NCBI RefSeq assembly: GCF_007859915.1 | Contig: NZ_SJPM01000002.1 | Span: 499,919 to 563,918, forward strand | Length of the DNA stretch: 64,000 nt | Direction: 5' to 3' | Origin: Neorhodopirellula pilleata | GTDB lineage: Bacteria > Planctomycetota > Planctomycetia > Pirellulales > Pirellulaceae | Part shown: positions 9,964-19,655 of the stretch, piece after piece | Numbering within the stretch: position 1 is the first letter of the stretch | Layout: each line of letters opens with the position of its first letter | The notes under the pieces: model-generated | The model's input: only the letters and a program-made list of their open reading frames with translations | Told to the model about the DNA's origin: nothing | Databases searched by the model: none | Program-made: the position numbers and the translations under genes

Positions 9964-12900
9964 ATGCCAGCTTCAGACAACAAAGCTCCGCTTCAAATCG
10001 TTGGTGTCGGATGCTCGTCGGCAGGGCTGACGGATTTCCTGGACGTGCTACGCGGCCTAGATGGCCGGTTGTCCCAGGCGATTGTCTTGGTGGTCGGCGA
10101 AAAAGAGCCGTCTGAAAAATCAGTCTTGCAACAGATCGGGAATCGTTGCCACTTCCCGATCAGCGAGGTGACTGAGCCGGTGAAGCTCCTTCCAGGGCGC
10201 ATCTATGTGGCTGCGGCGAAGACGAACCTGGAGCTCGATGGCGAAAAACTGGTAGCTCACCCTTGGACCGGCGAAAACCCACACTCGCCCGTTGATCACC
10301 TGTTCAACTCGATCGCATCAGAGGCGAAGCGAGACGGTGTCGGCGTGATTTTGTCCGGCAACGTGACTGACGGTACTCTCGGTCTGCGCGAGATCAGCGA
10401 AGCGGGCGGTACCACGATCGTTCAAACGCCCAAGACGGCGTCCGAGACGTCGATGCCCGAATCGGCTGAGTCGCTCGGCATGGTCGACTACCTGCTTTCA
10501 CCCGCAGAGATTAGTCGTGAGCTGTTGCAATTAGCCACGCGGTCCGAAGACGAAAACAACGGTGAAAACGCGGACCTGACCGAACAGATCATTGCCGCCA
10601 TCCCGTTGATCACCGCAGCGATCGACAAACATACCGACAACGATTTCAAACACTACAAGACCACGACGCTGGTTCGCCGGATTCGTCGTCGGATTGCAGT
10701 TTTGAAAATTGAGAGTGTCGACAGTTACATCGAATTGCTGCAATCCTCTCGCGAGGAAGCCACAAAGCTGTTCCGCGAGTTGCTGATCAGCGTGACGGAG
10801 TTCTTTCGCGACGCGGAATCTTTCGAGATTCTCGCGGCCACCGTGCTATCCAAGTGCATCGACGAGCGAACTTCTTTGAAAGATGGCGGCAAAGACGACC
10901 CGCTGCGAATTTGGGTTGCTGGATGCGCGACTGGCGAAGAAGCCTACACGGTTGCGATCCTGTTGCTCGAACAGATGAAGCGGATTGGAAAAACCATTCC
11001 CGTCCAAATTTTCGCGACGGACTTGGACGACCGGGCGTTACAAGTCGCGAGAGCCGGTGCCTACCCGATCGGAATCTCGGATCAGGTCTCCGAACAACGG
11101 CTGAAAGATTACTTCTACAAACGAGCCAACAAGTACTTCGTCAACAAAGAAGTTCGCAAGCTGGTTGTATTCTCGGCCCACAACCTGATCAGCGACCCGC
11201 CGTTCACCAAACAAGATTTGATCCTCTGCCGCAATCTACTGATCTATCTCGGGACGCACCTGCAACGCAAACTCATTCCGCTATTTCACTACGCACTCAA
11301 ACCGTCCGGGCATTTGTTTCTCGGTCCATCAGAGTCGATGTCGTCGCACAAAGAGTTATTCACGGCGATCGACGTCAAGCATCGCATCTATCAGCGCAAG
11401 TCGACGGCGATCTCCGGCCCCAGCGTCACCGAGATGCCAGCGCTGAGTTTAGGCATCCACTCCAATCCGAGGCATGAATCTGAAACAGATGTCGATTTGT
11501 ATCAGTACGGCCAGCGAATCATGCTGGACGAATTCTCGCCTCAGTGGGCGATTATCGACGACGAAGGGCGAATCCAAACTCTTTCAGCGGACACGTCAGC
11601 GTTCTTGCAGCTTTCTGCGGGCGCGTTCGAGAACAACATCATCAAAATGGCTAATAGCGGTTTGAAGCTCGGCTTGCGAGCTGCGTTTTCCGAGGCAAAA
11701 AAGCATCGCCGCCGTGTCGTCTCGGAAAATCTGTCGATTCCCGTCGACGGCGGGTTGCAGCGAGTCAATATCACTGTGCAACCGATGCCTGAGGCGGGCA
11801 ACGAAACAAGCATGCACTTTGTGGTGTTTCAAAAAGCGGGCGAGCCGATGCATCGCGATGATGCTGTGGACGCAGGCTCCGGCCTGTCGGTTGTCTCGCA
11901 AGCGAAAGCGGGTTCGCTGATCGACCATCTTGAGAGTGAACTCGCCGCAACCCGCAACGATCTGGAACGCACCGTTCAGGAATTGGAAACCGCCAACGAG
12001 GAACTCAAATCGACCAACGAAGAACTGTTGTCGATGAATGAAGAGTTGCAATCGGCCAACGAAGAGCTCAATACATCGAAGGAGGAACTTCAGGCCAGCA
12101 ACGAAACGCTCGCCCGCAGCAACAGCGACTTGGAAAATCTGTTCCGCAGCAGCAACACGGCGACGTTGTTTCTTGACAAGTCGAACTGCATTCGCAATTT
12201 CACTCCTGCGATGTCGGCGATCTATCATCTGCGTGATGTGGATATCGGTCGGCCATTGTCAGAGTTGACCAGCAAGTTCGTCATGCGGCCACCGCTGCCC
12301 ACATTTGAACAACTAGCCGCCGATCCAAATGCCGGCAACGATACGATCGAAACGACAGACGGTCGTTGGTTCATCCGCCGCGTCTTTCCTTATAAAACAG
12401 CGACGAAGGAAGCAGACGGTCTGATTCTGACGTTCTCGGAAGTGACCGATCTGCGAGTTGGTCAACAACGACTAGAAATGGCACTCAAAGGCGGCGATCT
12501 GGGCGCTTGGGATTTGGATTTGATCGCCAATCAATCGTGGCGTTCAGCGCGTCATGATTCTATTTTCGGATACGCCGAACCGGTTGAATCATGGGGCATG
12601 GATTCATTTCTGAAACATGTTCATGAAGATGATCGCGGTTGGATTCAAGAGTTCCTGGAAAATACCAGCGATCAACAGCACTGGGATTTTGCCTGTCGTA
12701 TTCGCCGCACCGATGGCGAAGTTCGCTGGATCGAAACGCATGCGACCACGCTATTCGACAACGCCGGAAAAGCCATTCGGATGTTCGGAACGGTGGCTGA
12801 TATCACCGATCGTCGAAGGGACCAAGCAAAGCTGGCCGCGCTCGCGCAGCAAGCCATCGACTCATCAGCGAAAGCACGCGTGTTCTTTGATCAAAGCCGG

Positions 12901-14415
12901 TACTACGCCGGTGTATTGACGCTCGACGGAGTGCTGACCGATGTCAATCAAACCGCGACCAAAATATGCGGTTACGAACGGGCGAATGAGATTGGCAAAC
13001 CATTCTGGGAAACGTCTTGGTGGCGTGACTTGCCCGACATGCAAGCGGAAGTCAAAGAGGCGATCGCCTGTGCGGCAAAAGGCGAAGACTTCACCAAGGA
13101 CATGAGCTTCCGCATTGCCGACGGCAGCGTACGCATCACCGAATTCGTTCTGGCACCGATTCGGGATGACGACGGCGATGTGACCTTCATCCTGGCGACC
13201 GGTCAAGACATCACCGAAAAGGTGCGGTTCCAGGAAGAGCTGCAACGATTGCGGCAACTGGCCGATGCGGCGAATCAAGCCAAGTCGGATTTTCTGGCCA
13301 ATATGAGTCACGAGATTCGATCGCCGATGACCGCCATTCTGGGATTCGCCGAGCTACTAGAAGTTGAAAGCCCCGACGCAAAAGAAAAAGTCGAAACGAT
13401 CCGACGGAACGGGCAGTTCTTGTTGGAATTGATCAACGATATTCTCGACCTGTCGAGAATCGAAGCTGGCAAGATTGAACTGGACCCGATCACCTTCAGT
13501 CCCGCCAAGCTGCTCGAAGATGTTTCTTCGTTGATGTCGGTGCGAGCGGTCGATTCGGGATTGGACCTCAGTGTCACCTACACGGGCGATCTGCCCAGCA
13601 GCCTGCGCAGCGATCCGATCCGGCTCCGCCAGGTGCTGATCAATCTGACTGGCAACGCGATCAAGTTCACTGACACCGGTACCGTCAAGTTAACAATGTC
13701 CTACGACGAACGATCGTGCGAGTTGCTCTATACGGTCACCGACACTGGCATCGGCATGACGCCTGAGCAGCAACGCAAATTGTTCCGTCCCTTCTCACAA
13801 GCTGATTCATCCATCCTGCGTGAGTACGGCGGCAGCGGACTCGGTCTCGCGATCAGCCAGCGGCTAGCGGAATTGCTTGGCGGCCGGATCGAAGTGACCA
13901 GCGAACTCGGCAAGGGCAGTTCGTTCACGCTGGCCATCCCCTGTGAGATGACGCTCACGGAACCTGAGACCACTGAGTCGGTCGCTGCGAGCGACGGCAA
14001 GGTCGATTCACCGCTCGATTGCGGACAGCTCAACATTCGAGTCCTCGTGGTCGACGATCGCCGCGACATCCGCTTCCTTTCCCAGCACTTCGTCAAACAA
14101 CTTGGTGGCGAAGTGATCACGGCAGAGAACGGTATCGAAGCGATCGAAGCCGTCGACACGGAACACGCCGCCGGTCGCAAGATCGACGTGGTTTTGATGG
14201 ACGTGCAAATGCCAAAGATGGACGGCTTCACCGCCGTACGAGCCCTTCGCCGTCAAGGCTTCACCAAACCCATCATCGCCCTGACCGCCAACGCAATGGA
14301 CAGCGACCGCGACGCCTGCTTCGAGGCCGGCTACACCGATTACCTCAGCAAACCCATCGACGCCAAGAAGCTGACCGAAGCGCTGCGAAAACATTGCGCT
14401 TCGGCGTCGGGTTGA
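9964..14415 (+). CDS. CheB-CheR-PAS hybrid histidine kinase with C-terminal receiver
   Basis: About 1483 residues. Order of domains: CheB-methylesterase-like (about 10-195), CheR methyltransferase (about 210-480; SAM motif WVAGCATGEEAYT), a helical coiled coil (about 655-720, heptads such as ELKSTNEELLSMNEELQSAN), three PAS domains to about 1090, HisKA with phospho-acceptor H1118 counted from GTG 9958 (NMSHEIRSPM), HATPase (NAIKFT, DTGIGM, GGSGLGLAISQ) and a receiver (phospho-acceptor D1415 in DVVLMDVQMP). The CheB part keeps the serine loop (VGCSSAG) and the aspartate (SGNVTDGT), but the position of the catalytic histidine appears to be glutamate (VVGEKEPSEKS), so esterase activity is doubtful. 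No chemotaxis genes adjoin; it is probably a free-standing sensor passing phosphate to an HPt protein. Confidence 0.92.
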   Translation: MPASDNKAPLQIVGVGCSSAGLTDFLDVLRGLDGRLSQAIVLVVGEKEPSEKSVLQQIGNRCHFPISEVTEPVKLLPGRIYVAAAKTNLELDGEKLVAHPWTGENPHSPVDHLFNSIASEAKRDGVGVILSGNVTDGTLGLREISEAGGTTIVQTPKTASETSMPESAESLGMVDYLLSPAEISRELLQLATRSEDENNGENADLTEQIIAAIPLITAAIDKHTDNDFKHYKTTTLVRRIRRRIAVLKIESVDSYIELLQSSREEATKLFRELLISVTEFFRDAESFEILAATVLSKCIDERTSLKDGGKDDPLRIWVAGCATGEEAYTVAILLLEQMKRIGKTIPVQIFATDLDDRALQVARAGAYPIGISDQVSEQRLKDYFYKRANKYFVNKEVRKLVVFSAHNLISDPPFTKQDLILCRNLLIYLGTHLQRKLIPLFHYALKPSGHLFLGPSESMSSHKELFTAIDVKHRIYQRKSTAISGPSVTEMPALSLGIHSNPRHESETDVDLYQYGQRIMLDEFSPQWAIIDDEGRIQTLSADTSAFLQLSAGAFENNIIKMANSGLKLGLRAAFSEAKKHRRRVVSENLSIPVDGGLQRVNITVQPMPEAGNETSMHFVVFQKAGEPMHRDDAVDAGSGLSVVSQAKAGSLIDHLESELAATRNDLERTVQELETANEELKSTNEELLSMNEELQSANEELNTSKEELQASNETLARSNSDLENLFRSSNTATLFLDKSNCIRNFTPAMSAIYHLRDVDIGRPLSELTSKFVMRPPLPTFEQLAADPNAGNDTIETTDGRWFIRRVFPYKTATKEADGLILTFSEVTDLRVGQQRLEMALKGGDLGAWDLDLIANQSWRSARHDSIFGYAEPVESWGMDSFLKHVHEDDRGWIQEFLENTSDQQHWDFACRIRRTDGEVRWIETHATTLFDNAGKAIRMFGTVADITDRRRDQAKLAALAQQAIDSSAKARVFFDQSRYYAGVLTLDGVLTDVNQTATKICGYERANEIGKPFWETSWWRDLPDMQAEVKEAIACAAKGEDFTKDMSFRIADGSVRITEFVLAPIRDDDGDVTFILATGQDITEKVRFQEELQRLRQLADAANQAKSDFLANMSHEIRSPMTAILGFAELLEVESPDAKEKVETIRRNGQFLLELINDILDLSRIEAGKIELDPITFSPAKLLEDVSSLMSVRAVDSGLDLSVTYTGDLPSSLRSDPIRLRQVLINLTGNAIKFTDTGTVKLTMSYDERSCELLYTVTDTGIGMTPEQQRKLFRPFSQADSSILREYGGSGLGLAISQRLAELLGGRIEVTSELGKGSSFTLAIPCEMTLTEPETTESVAASDGKVDSPLDCGQLNIRVLVVDDRRDIRFLSQHFVKQLGGEVITAENGIEAIEAVDTEHAAGRKIDVVLMDVQMPKMDGFTAVRALRRQGFTKPIIALTANAMDSDRDACFEAGYTDYLSKPIDAKKLTEALRKHCASASG

Positions 14416-14417
14416 AT

Positions 14418-14478
14418 CAAGGCCAACGGCCTGGGTCGCGGGCCATTTAATCCTATGGACAGGGCCAACGGCCCGACC
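14418..14478. repeat. Type B repeat fragment: paired GGCC hairpins between convergent genes
   Basis: Two short hairpins (GGCCAACGGCC and GGGCCAACGGCCC) fill the gap between the convergently transcribed sensor kinase and MscS channel genes. They resemble the small hairpins that make up the type B elements at 53507-53751 and 59613-59858. They could act as a bidirectional transcription stop, although no T-tract follows. Confidence 0.5.
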
Positions 14479-14480
14479 GT

Positions 14481-17400
14481 TTACCCGCTCGCGCCATTCT
14501 CATGCGTCGCCGACTCTGTCGATGACTGCGTGATCATCCTCACTTCCCGTTGTGGGAACGGGATCGAAATTCCCGCAGCTCGGAATCTTTTTAGGATCTC
14601 CGCGTTGACTTCGTGCATCACACCGACGCGGCGATCGAGACTCGACAGAAAAAAGCGAACGACGAAGTTCAGCGAATTATCACCAAAGGCCTCAAAATTG
14701 ATCAACGGTGCGGGATCGTCCATCACATCGGGATGGTCCGCAACAACCGATTGCAAGATCTCGCGAACTTGATCGACGTCGGAGTCGTAACTTGCGCCGA
14801 CATTGATCGTCAAACGATTGATGACGTTTGACAGGGACCAATTGAGCAGCTTGCCGGTGACAAGATCTTTATTCGGTACAACCAACTCCTTTCGATCCCA
14901 ACTCGTCACCGTGGTAGCTCGCATTTGAATCCGCGATACTACACCGGTTGTCGAGTCGATGGTGACGACATCACCAACGCGTACGGGTCGTTCGAGCAAT
15001 AGAATGATTCCTGACACAAAGTTGGCAAAAATCTCTTGCAGGCCGAACCCGAGTCCCACGGACGCAGCAGCCAAGAGCCAGCCAAGCTTTGTCCAGGGCA
15101 GACTGAGGAAGTTCAACGTCAAGATCACACCACTGATCGTCAACACATACCGCAGGATGGTCGTCATCGCGTAGCGCGCCCCGCTATCAAGCCCCGTTCG
15201 TCGTAGCACCAATAACTCTAGCAGCGCGGGAACATTCTTGACCGCAATCACCGTGGCCACGATTCCGATAAACGCCAGCAGGATGTCGCGATAAGTCACA
15301 CGGTCAATCGCGTCGCCCGTTCCGATGCTGTACAGCTCAAAGCGGTCGAGCAGTTCCATCGCGGGCAAAACGTCCTTCCAAACCAACGACAACCCTGCAA
15401 TGCCGGCCCCAATGGCGATCACAAACACTAGCTTTCGCGTCTGCTCACTCAGCGCCGGCACGTCCTCCATCGCCTCTTTCTGAATTTCGATTCCAACATC
15501 TGCCGCCAACGAGCCGCCTGATTCATTCTCTTCGCTGGCAAGCTTCTGCCGACGCATCGCCAAGGCTTGCTCGCGAACCATCTTGGCTTGTTGCAATTGA
15601 AGCCAACGAAACGCAAACGCGACGGCCACAACAAGGGCGACAAACAACAGCATCGTCGACTGCAACGATTGCCCCAAGCGATAGGCCGTGTCCAAATAAC
15701 CCAGCAACGTCAGAATCGCGAAAAACATTGGCAAGCCAGCCGCGATCGCCCAGATGATTCGTCGAAAGCGGTAGATCTTGGACCCGGGGTCACGAAGCCG
15801 CACATCCGAATACACGGGACTCGATGGTCGAGCGATGCAGTGGTGGAACACGCTGGTAGCGAAAAATAAGAGCGTTGCTGAAAATCGCGAGATCGCCGAT
15901 CGCACGGTCGCGTCAGGATGTTGGTGGAAAAGGATCATCACAAACACGATCAGCACACCCGCAGTGGTGTACCACCGCAAATTAATTCGCAGGCTCTTTC
16001 GAAGCGATTCGCTCCATCCGAAATGCTTGTCAGCCAAACCACCGTCTCGGCACGTTTGACTGAGCAAGTGTCGCGAAGACGTGAATAGGGCGACGTAGAT
16101 CAATGCGTAGCCGACGCCGCGCGTGAAAAACGTGTCCACCGACCCGGCGATCACGATGCCGCCCAAGTAAGCGGCGAGCGCAGGCCAAGCAAGTGAAAGC
16201 ATCACCGTTGCGACGAGTGACTGGGTTGTCGAATTGAACTTTGCATTCCACGATTCGGCTGCTTTTCCGGTATCGTTGATTCGCTGACGAAAAGTTCGCC
16301 GCCGTGCAAACAAGTACAGCACCGCGATCGCGCCGATCAGCGATACGATCGGCAGGCTGAGGATGCCGGACGTGAATTGAGTTCCAAGCGATTGATAGTT
16401 TCGCACGTCGAGCATCCACATGGTTGCTTCAGGAATCTCAAACACTTCACTAACCGAAACCGGAGTGGCGCTACGAATCCAGAAGACATTCTTGTCAGCG
16501 AATGCGATGTAGTCGTCGATCGCTTGTTGAAGCTGCCGGTTCTCGGTCTCCATCGACAGCAGCGTTTGCAGGAGCGAATTCTGAGACTGCAGCGTCTCTT
16601 GAATTTGATCGCGCTGAACCGACAGCAACGCTCGTTCCGAAGACTCATCGTCGGATGCTGCCGACGCGAGCCACTCGTTCAGCTCCGCCAACCGGTCCTC
16701 CAACTCGAAGGATGCGACTTGGTACTCGGCCGTTTGTTCCCCCATCGACGTCGACTCTTCAAATTGCAATCGCAGCTTTTGGTATTCATCACGCTTGCTA
16801 CGAAGCAACTGGCCCATGGCCTGCGTCAATCCGACGGCGTCTAATCGATCCTCGGAAGCGATCCGTGAGGCCTCGACTTCAGTGCGTTTCTCTTTCAATC
16901 GCGACATCAGCGCCGTGGCCTCAGCGGTTTCCGCGACCAGTGCCTGTCGCTCCTTCGCCAATCGAAGATTCTCTTCTGCGATAGGCTTCAACTCTGGTGT
17001 CGCGTTTGATACCGCGCGGCGAAGGCTCGCGATTGCGGCATCGTTCGATTCTTGTTGTTGAGCGACCGAAGCTTCGCGAACTCGCTCAAGGCGTTCTTTC
17101 AACAACTGAAGACGCCGCTCATCTCGTTGCTTTTGTAGTGGTAAAAGATCGACCGTGGCCAGGTACGCGGCCTGCTCCGCTTTCAATTCCGAAATTTCGG
17201 CTTGCAGTGCCGACGCGAACGACTTCGTCCGCACCAGCCGTGCTCGGGTTTCGATCGGCTCCTCGGTCGTGGGTGTGGGGAGTTCCAATTGGTCTTGGAC
17301 CTCGCGCAACTTCTTTTCCGCATCAGCCACTAGGTTCGGGATTTCCGCCAACCGCTTCTGTCGCGTCGCGGGTTCGGACGCATCCGCCTTGATCGTTTCG

Positions 17401-17825
17401 CTCAGCGTTTCGACTTCGGCTTGGGTCGAAGTCAACTCTTGCCGCAATTGTTCAGGTGTGAGCTCGCTCACCGGTTCGACTTCGAGTTCGGCAGCTGACT
17501 GGAGCTGCTTTGTCAAATTCACGATATCGTCTGCGGCGGATTTGGACATCCGTTGAAACGACTTCGCGTTTTCGGTCCTCGACGCGGCGCTGGCCTGATA
17601 AGACTTCGCTTGCTTGTAAAGCTCGGTCAGCGATTGCGAGAGCGTCTCGTCCAGATCCGACGCGGCTGCCACCTCGGCGAGACCGCTCTCGATCTCGTCA
17701 GCCGCGACCGTATCGGCGACCGGCGAGGATTGCTGACCCGAATCTTGAGCGGTGGCAAGCGACGCTAGCAGAACAAAGATCGGGATGAATGTAAGAAAAA
17801 ATCGAAAACGCATTGGGTCACGCAT
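14481..17825 (-). CDS. Large MscS-family mechanosensitive channel (KefA/MscK-like)
   Basis: About 1114 residues. A signal peptide (MRFRFFLTFIPIFVLLASLATAQ) is followed by a long periplasmic coiled-coil region (to about residue 500, with repeated E/Q/L heptads), then about ten membrane segments. The C-terminal MscS core contains the glycine/alanine-rich pore helix (LGWLLAAASVGLGFGLQEIF), the beta domain (RPVRVGDVVTIDSTTGVV, VVPNKDLVTGKLLNWS) and the mixed C-terminal domain. This is the MscK/KefA/MscM plan: an osmotic safety valve with an extracytoplasmic sensing domain. The start is chosen at 17825 to place the signal peptide near the N-terminus; an ATG at 17813 is equally possible. It shares a strand and neighbourhood with the YihY gene. 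Confidence 0.92.
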   Translation of the reverse strand: MRDPMRFRFFLTFIPIFVLLASLATAQDSGQQSSPVADTVAADEIESGLAEVAAASDLDETLSQSLTELYKQAKSYQASAASRTENAKSFQRMSKSAADDIVNLTKQLQSAAELEVEPVSELTPEQLRQELTSTQAEVETLSETIKADASEPATRQKRLAEIPNLVADAEKKLREVQDQLELPTPTTEEPIETRARLVRTKSFASALQAEISELKAEQAAYLATVDLLPLQKQRDERRLQLLKERLERVREASVAQQQESNDAAIASLRRAVSNATPELKPIAEENLRLAKERQALVAETAEATALMSRLKEKRTEVEASRIASEDRLDAVGLTQAMGQLLRSKRDEYQKLRLQFEESTSMGEQTAEYQVASFELEDRLAELNEWLASAASDDESSERALLSVQRDQIQETLQSQNSLLQTLLSMETENRQLQQAIDDYIAFADKNVFWIRSATPVSVSEVFEIPEATMWMLDVRNYQSLGTQFTSGILSLPIVSLIGAIAVLYLFARRRTFRQRINDTGKAAESWNAKFNSTTQSLVATVMLSLAWPALAAYLGGIVIAGSVDTFFTRGVGYALIYVALFTSSRHLLSQTCRDGGLADKHFGWSESLRKSLRINLRWYTTAGVLIVFVMILFHQHPDATVRSAISRFSATLLFFATSVFHHCIARPSSPVYSDVRLRDPGSKIYRFRRIIWAIAAGLPMFFAILTLLGYLDTAYRLGQSLQSTMLLFVALVVAVAFAFRWLQLQQAKMVREQALAMRRQKLASEENESGGSLAADVGIEIQKEAMEDVPALSEQTRKLVFVIAIGAGIAGLSLVWKDVLPAMELLDRFELYSIGTGDAIDRVTYRDILLAFIGIVATVIAVKNVPALLELLVLRRTGLDSGARYAMTTILRYVLTISGVILTLNFLSLPWTKLGWLLAAASVGLGFGLQEIFANFVSGIILLLERPVRVGDVVTIDSTTGVVSRIQMRATTVTSWDRKELVVPNKDLVTGKLLNWSLSNVINRLTINVGASYDSDVDQVREILQSVVADHPDVMDDPAPLINFEAFGDNSLNFVVRFFLSSLDRRVGVMHEVNAEILKRFRAAGISIPFPQREVRMITQSSTESATHENGASG

Positions 17826-17984
17826 CGTGCGAGGAAGGAAAGAATGGTCGGTGGCAAACCACCTTGAGCGATGGCAATCCAGCCGCGTCGTGGTTCGTCC
17901 GTTCGTCAATACTCATTCACCGTAGTTGCAGTTGCTGGACCAAACCCGTCCTGACTGCGACGATTGCCTTACTCCTGCGTACAC

Positions 17985-18065
17985 CGCTGGGCCTTTGGCC
18001 CGAAGATGCCTTCCGGCCCAAGGGGCCGTTCGTTTGCCTAGCCCAGGCCATCAGCCTGGGAAACA
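17985..18065. repeat. Type B repeat, partial copy overlapping the 3' end of the YihY gene
   Basis: Contains GGGCCTTTGGCCCG, CCTTCCGGCCCAAGGGGCC and CGTTTGCCTAGCCCAGGCC followed by the pairing half CAGCCTGGG. The segment CGTTTGCCTAGCCCAG is shared with the two full type B elements. The copy runs into the coding sequence: the stop codon (18038-18040) and the last residues (SQADGLG) of the YihY protein are read from it. Confidence 0.7.
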
Positions 18066-18970
18066 ATCTGTTCAACAAATCGAATCGCACCCGGTTCTGG
18101 CGTTAGATGCCGTCCTGAGTGCGTTACCCAGACTCGCGTGAACTCCGCTCCCAGCAATACGATCATGGCGCTGTAATAGACCCACACCAGGATCACTGCC
18201 AACGATCCTGCCGCCGCGCCGAGTTGTTCACCGGGGTCGGAGTAAGACAGGTAGACGGACAGTGCAAAACGCCCGAGCAGAAACAGGACTGAGGTAAACG
18301 CCGCGCTGACCCAAACGTCTCGCCAGCGGATTTTGGCGTCCGGCATGAAACGAAAAATCGCAGCAAAGGTTACCGTGATGACCAGAAACGACACGAGTTG
18401 ATTGATCGCTGAACCGAGTTCGGCATTGAAACCGATCGAGCCCCCGACAAACTGCGTGGCCGCTTCCATCACACCGCTGATCACGAACGAAACGACCAAC
18501 ACAAAGCCGAGACCAAGAATCATTCCAAAGGAAAGCAGCCGTTTGGTGGCGAAGTTCTTCCACGACGATGCCTCCGGGTCCGCTTTGATTCCCCACACCA
18601 GGTTCAGTGAACTCTGTAGGGATGCAACGACTCCGGTTGCCCCAAACAAGATTCCGATGAGCCCGATCAGTGCCTTCCAGCCGGCGCCACCGACATTCGC
18701 ACTGCTTCGCATGATCTTACCGATCTCGTCTTCGGCTGCTTGATTGCCGATCATGTTACTGATTTGACGCTCGACCACTGTGAACGCCTTTGCTTCGGCT
18801 TCTTCGCTGCCGTAGTACCACCCGATCGACGTCGTTAGGGTGAACACCAGTAAAAAAAGGAGGGGCGGCAACGAAAACAATGTGTAGTAGGCAAGCGACG
18901 CGGCGAGCGTGCCACAGCGATGTTCACCAAATCCACTGACCGTTTGTTTTAAGAGTTGGAAAGCAATCAT
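18038..18970 (-). CDS. YihY/virulence-factor-BrkB family inner membrane protein
   Basis: About 310 residues with six predicted membrane helices. The family signature ASLAYYTLFSLPPLLFLLVF is near the N-terminus, with KALIGLIGILFGATGVVASL and the conserved final helix VILVWVYYSAMIVLLGAEFT. These proteins were once called RNase BN, a label now considered wrong; a role in envelope transport or stress is likelier. The ATG at 18970 is preferred over a GTG at 19033 because a sigma-54-type promoter at 19014-19029 lies between the two. The C-terminal tail is encoded by a type B repeat. The gene is divergent from the CsbD cluster. Confidence 0.9.
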   Translation of the reverse strand: MIAFQLLKQTVSGFGEHRCGTLAASLAYYTLFSLPPLLFLLVFTLTTSIGWYYGSEEAEAKAFTVVERQISNMIGNQAAEDEIGKIMRSSANVGGAGWKALIGLIGILFGATGVVASLQSSLNLVWGIKADPEASSWKNFATKRLLSFGMILGLGFVLVVSFVISGVMEAATQFVGGSIGFNAELGSAINQLVSFLVITVTFAAIFRFMPDAKIRWRDVWVSAAFTSVLFLLGRFALSVYLSYSDPGEQLGAAAGSLAVILVWVYYSAMIVLLGAEFTRVWVTHSGRHLTPEPGAIRFVEQIVSQADGLG

Positions 18971-19013
18971 CGGGGGCTTTGAAAGTTGAAGAGAGCCGAG
19001 GTACTCGTGAAGT

Positions 19014-19029
19014 TGCAATTGCCGTACCT
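19014..19029 (-). promoter_or_regulatory. Sigma-54-type promoter for the YihY gene
   Basis: On the minus strand the sequence is AGGTACGGCAATTGCA: GG-N10-GC spacing, a perfect TTGCA -12 box and a GG.ACG -24 box. It lies about 45 bp upstream of the ATG at 18970 and faces it. Confidence 0.65.
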
Positions 19030-19058
19030 GCACAGGTGGTCAATCACCGACCAGCCGG

Positions 19059-19072
19059 GATCGCCGGCGATC
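19059..19072. promoter_or_regulatory. Perfect 14-bp palindrome between two divergent sigma-54-type promoters
   Basis: GATCGCCGGCGATC is a perfect palindrome about midway between the YihY promoter (19014-19029) and the CsbD-cluster promoter (19127-19142). A dimeric activator or repressor could serve both units from here. No factor can be assigned. Confidence 0.35.
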
Positions 19073-19126
19073 AATTTCCCGCGACACGTTGACGAATACG
19101 CCCACCATTCTGAAGTCGCGGTCTTT

Positions 19127-19142
19127 TGGCACGTCAAATGCA
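19127..19142 (+). promoter_or_regulatory. Sigma-54-type promoter for the CsbD-like stress cluster
   Basis: TGGCACGTCAAATGCA matches the consensus TGGCACG-N4-TTGCW at all but one or two positions, with exact GG-N10-GC spacing. It is about 58 bp upstream of the first gene of the five-gene cluster and faces it. Confidence 0.82.
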
Positions 19143-19200
19143 ATGCTCTGTCAACGCGTTAGTCGCATTTGCAAATTACAAACCTGTTACGGAGTTGATG

Positions 19201-19617
19201 ATGGTTACACGAGAAGAATTGAAGGGTCACTGGAACGAAGTCACCGGTCGCCTGAAAGAACAGTGGGGACAACTTACCGACGACGATTTGATGCGAGCTA
19301 AAGGCTCAGCGGATCAACTTGTCGGAGTCGTACAGCAAAAGACAGGAGCGACGCGCCGCGAGGTCGAACAGTTCTTAACCAATGTGCTCGGACCAGAAAA
19401 TCCGTGGGCCTCTCAGGTCGCCGAAGCTGCACAGCGATACGCGGACGAAGCGAAGCAGTACGTGCAACAGAATGCTCGCCGCATGGTCAACCAGACGGGC
19501 GAGTACTCGGCTAAAGTTGCTGAGACCGTTCGTAGCAAACCAAACGAATCGCTCGCGATTGCGTTCGGTCTTGGCTTGGCCGCCGGCGCACTGTTTTTCA
19601 TGGGCCGTAGGCGATAA
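19201..19617 (+). CDS. CsbD-like / YqjD-like stress protein with C-terminal membrane anchor
   Basis: The N-terminal 60 residues ([20 protein letters not shown], then [20 protein letters not shown]) are a CsbD-type domain, a family induced by general stress in many bacteria. The middle is amphipathic helix, and the end is a single membrane helix with a basic cap ([21 protein letters not shown]), as in YqjD/ElaB ribosome-anchoring proteins. The ATG at 19201 is chosen because GGAG at 19191-19194 gives better spacing than for the adjacent ATG at 19198. First gene of a five-gene unit preceded by a sigma-54-type promoter. Confidence 0.85.
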   Translation: MVTREELKGHWNEVTGRLKEQWGQLTDDDLMRAKGSADQLVGVVQQKTGATRREVEQFLTNVLGPENPWASQVAEAAQRYADEAKQYVQQNARRMVNQTGEYSAKVAETVRSKPNESLAIAFGLGLAAGALFFMGRRR

Positions 19618-19655
19618 GCCAATGGCTAAGACTCTTTGCATTAAGTTTAAAAGCA

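Noticed and set aside
17860..17880. Sigma-54-like sequence upstream of the MscS gene
   Set aside because: The spacing is one base too short (GG-N9-GC), which sigma-54 does not tolerate.
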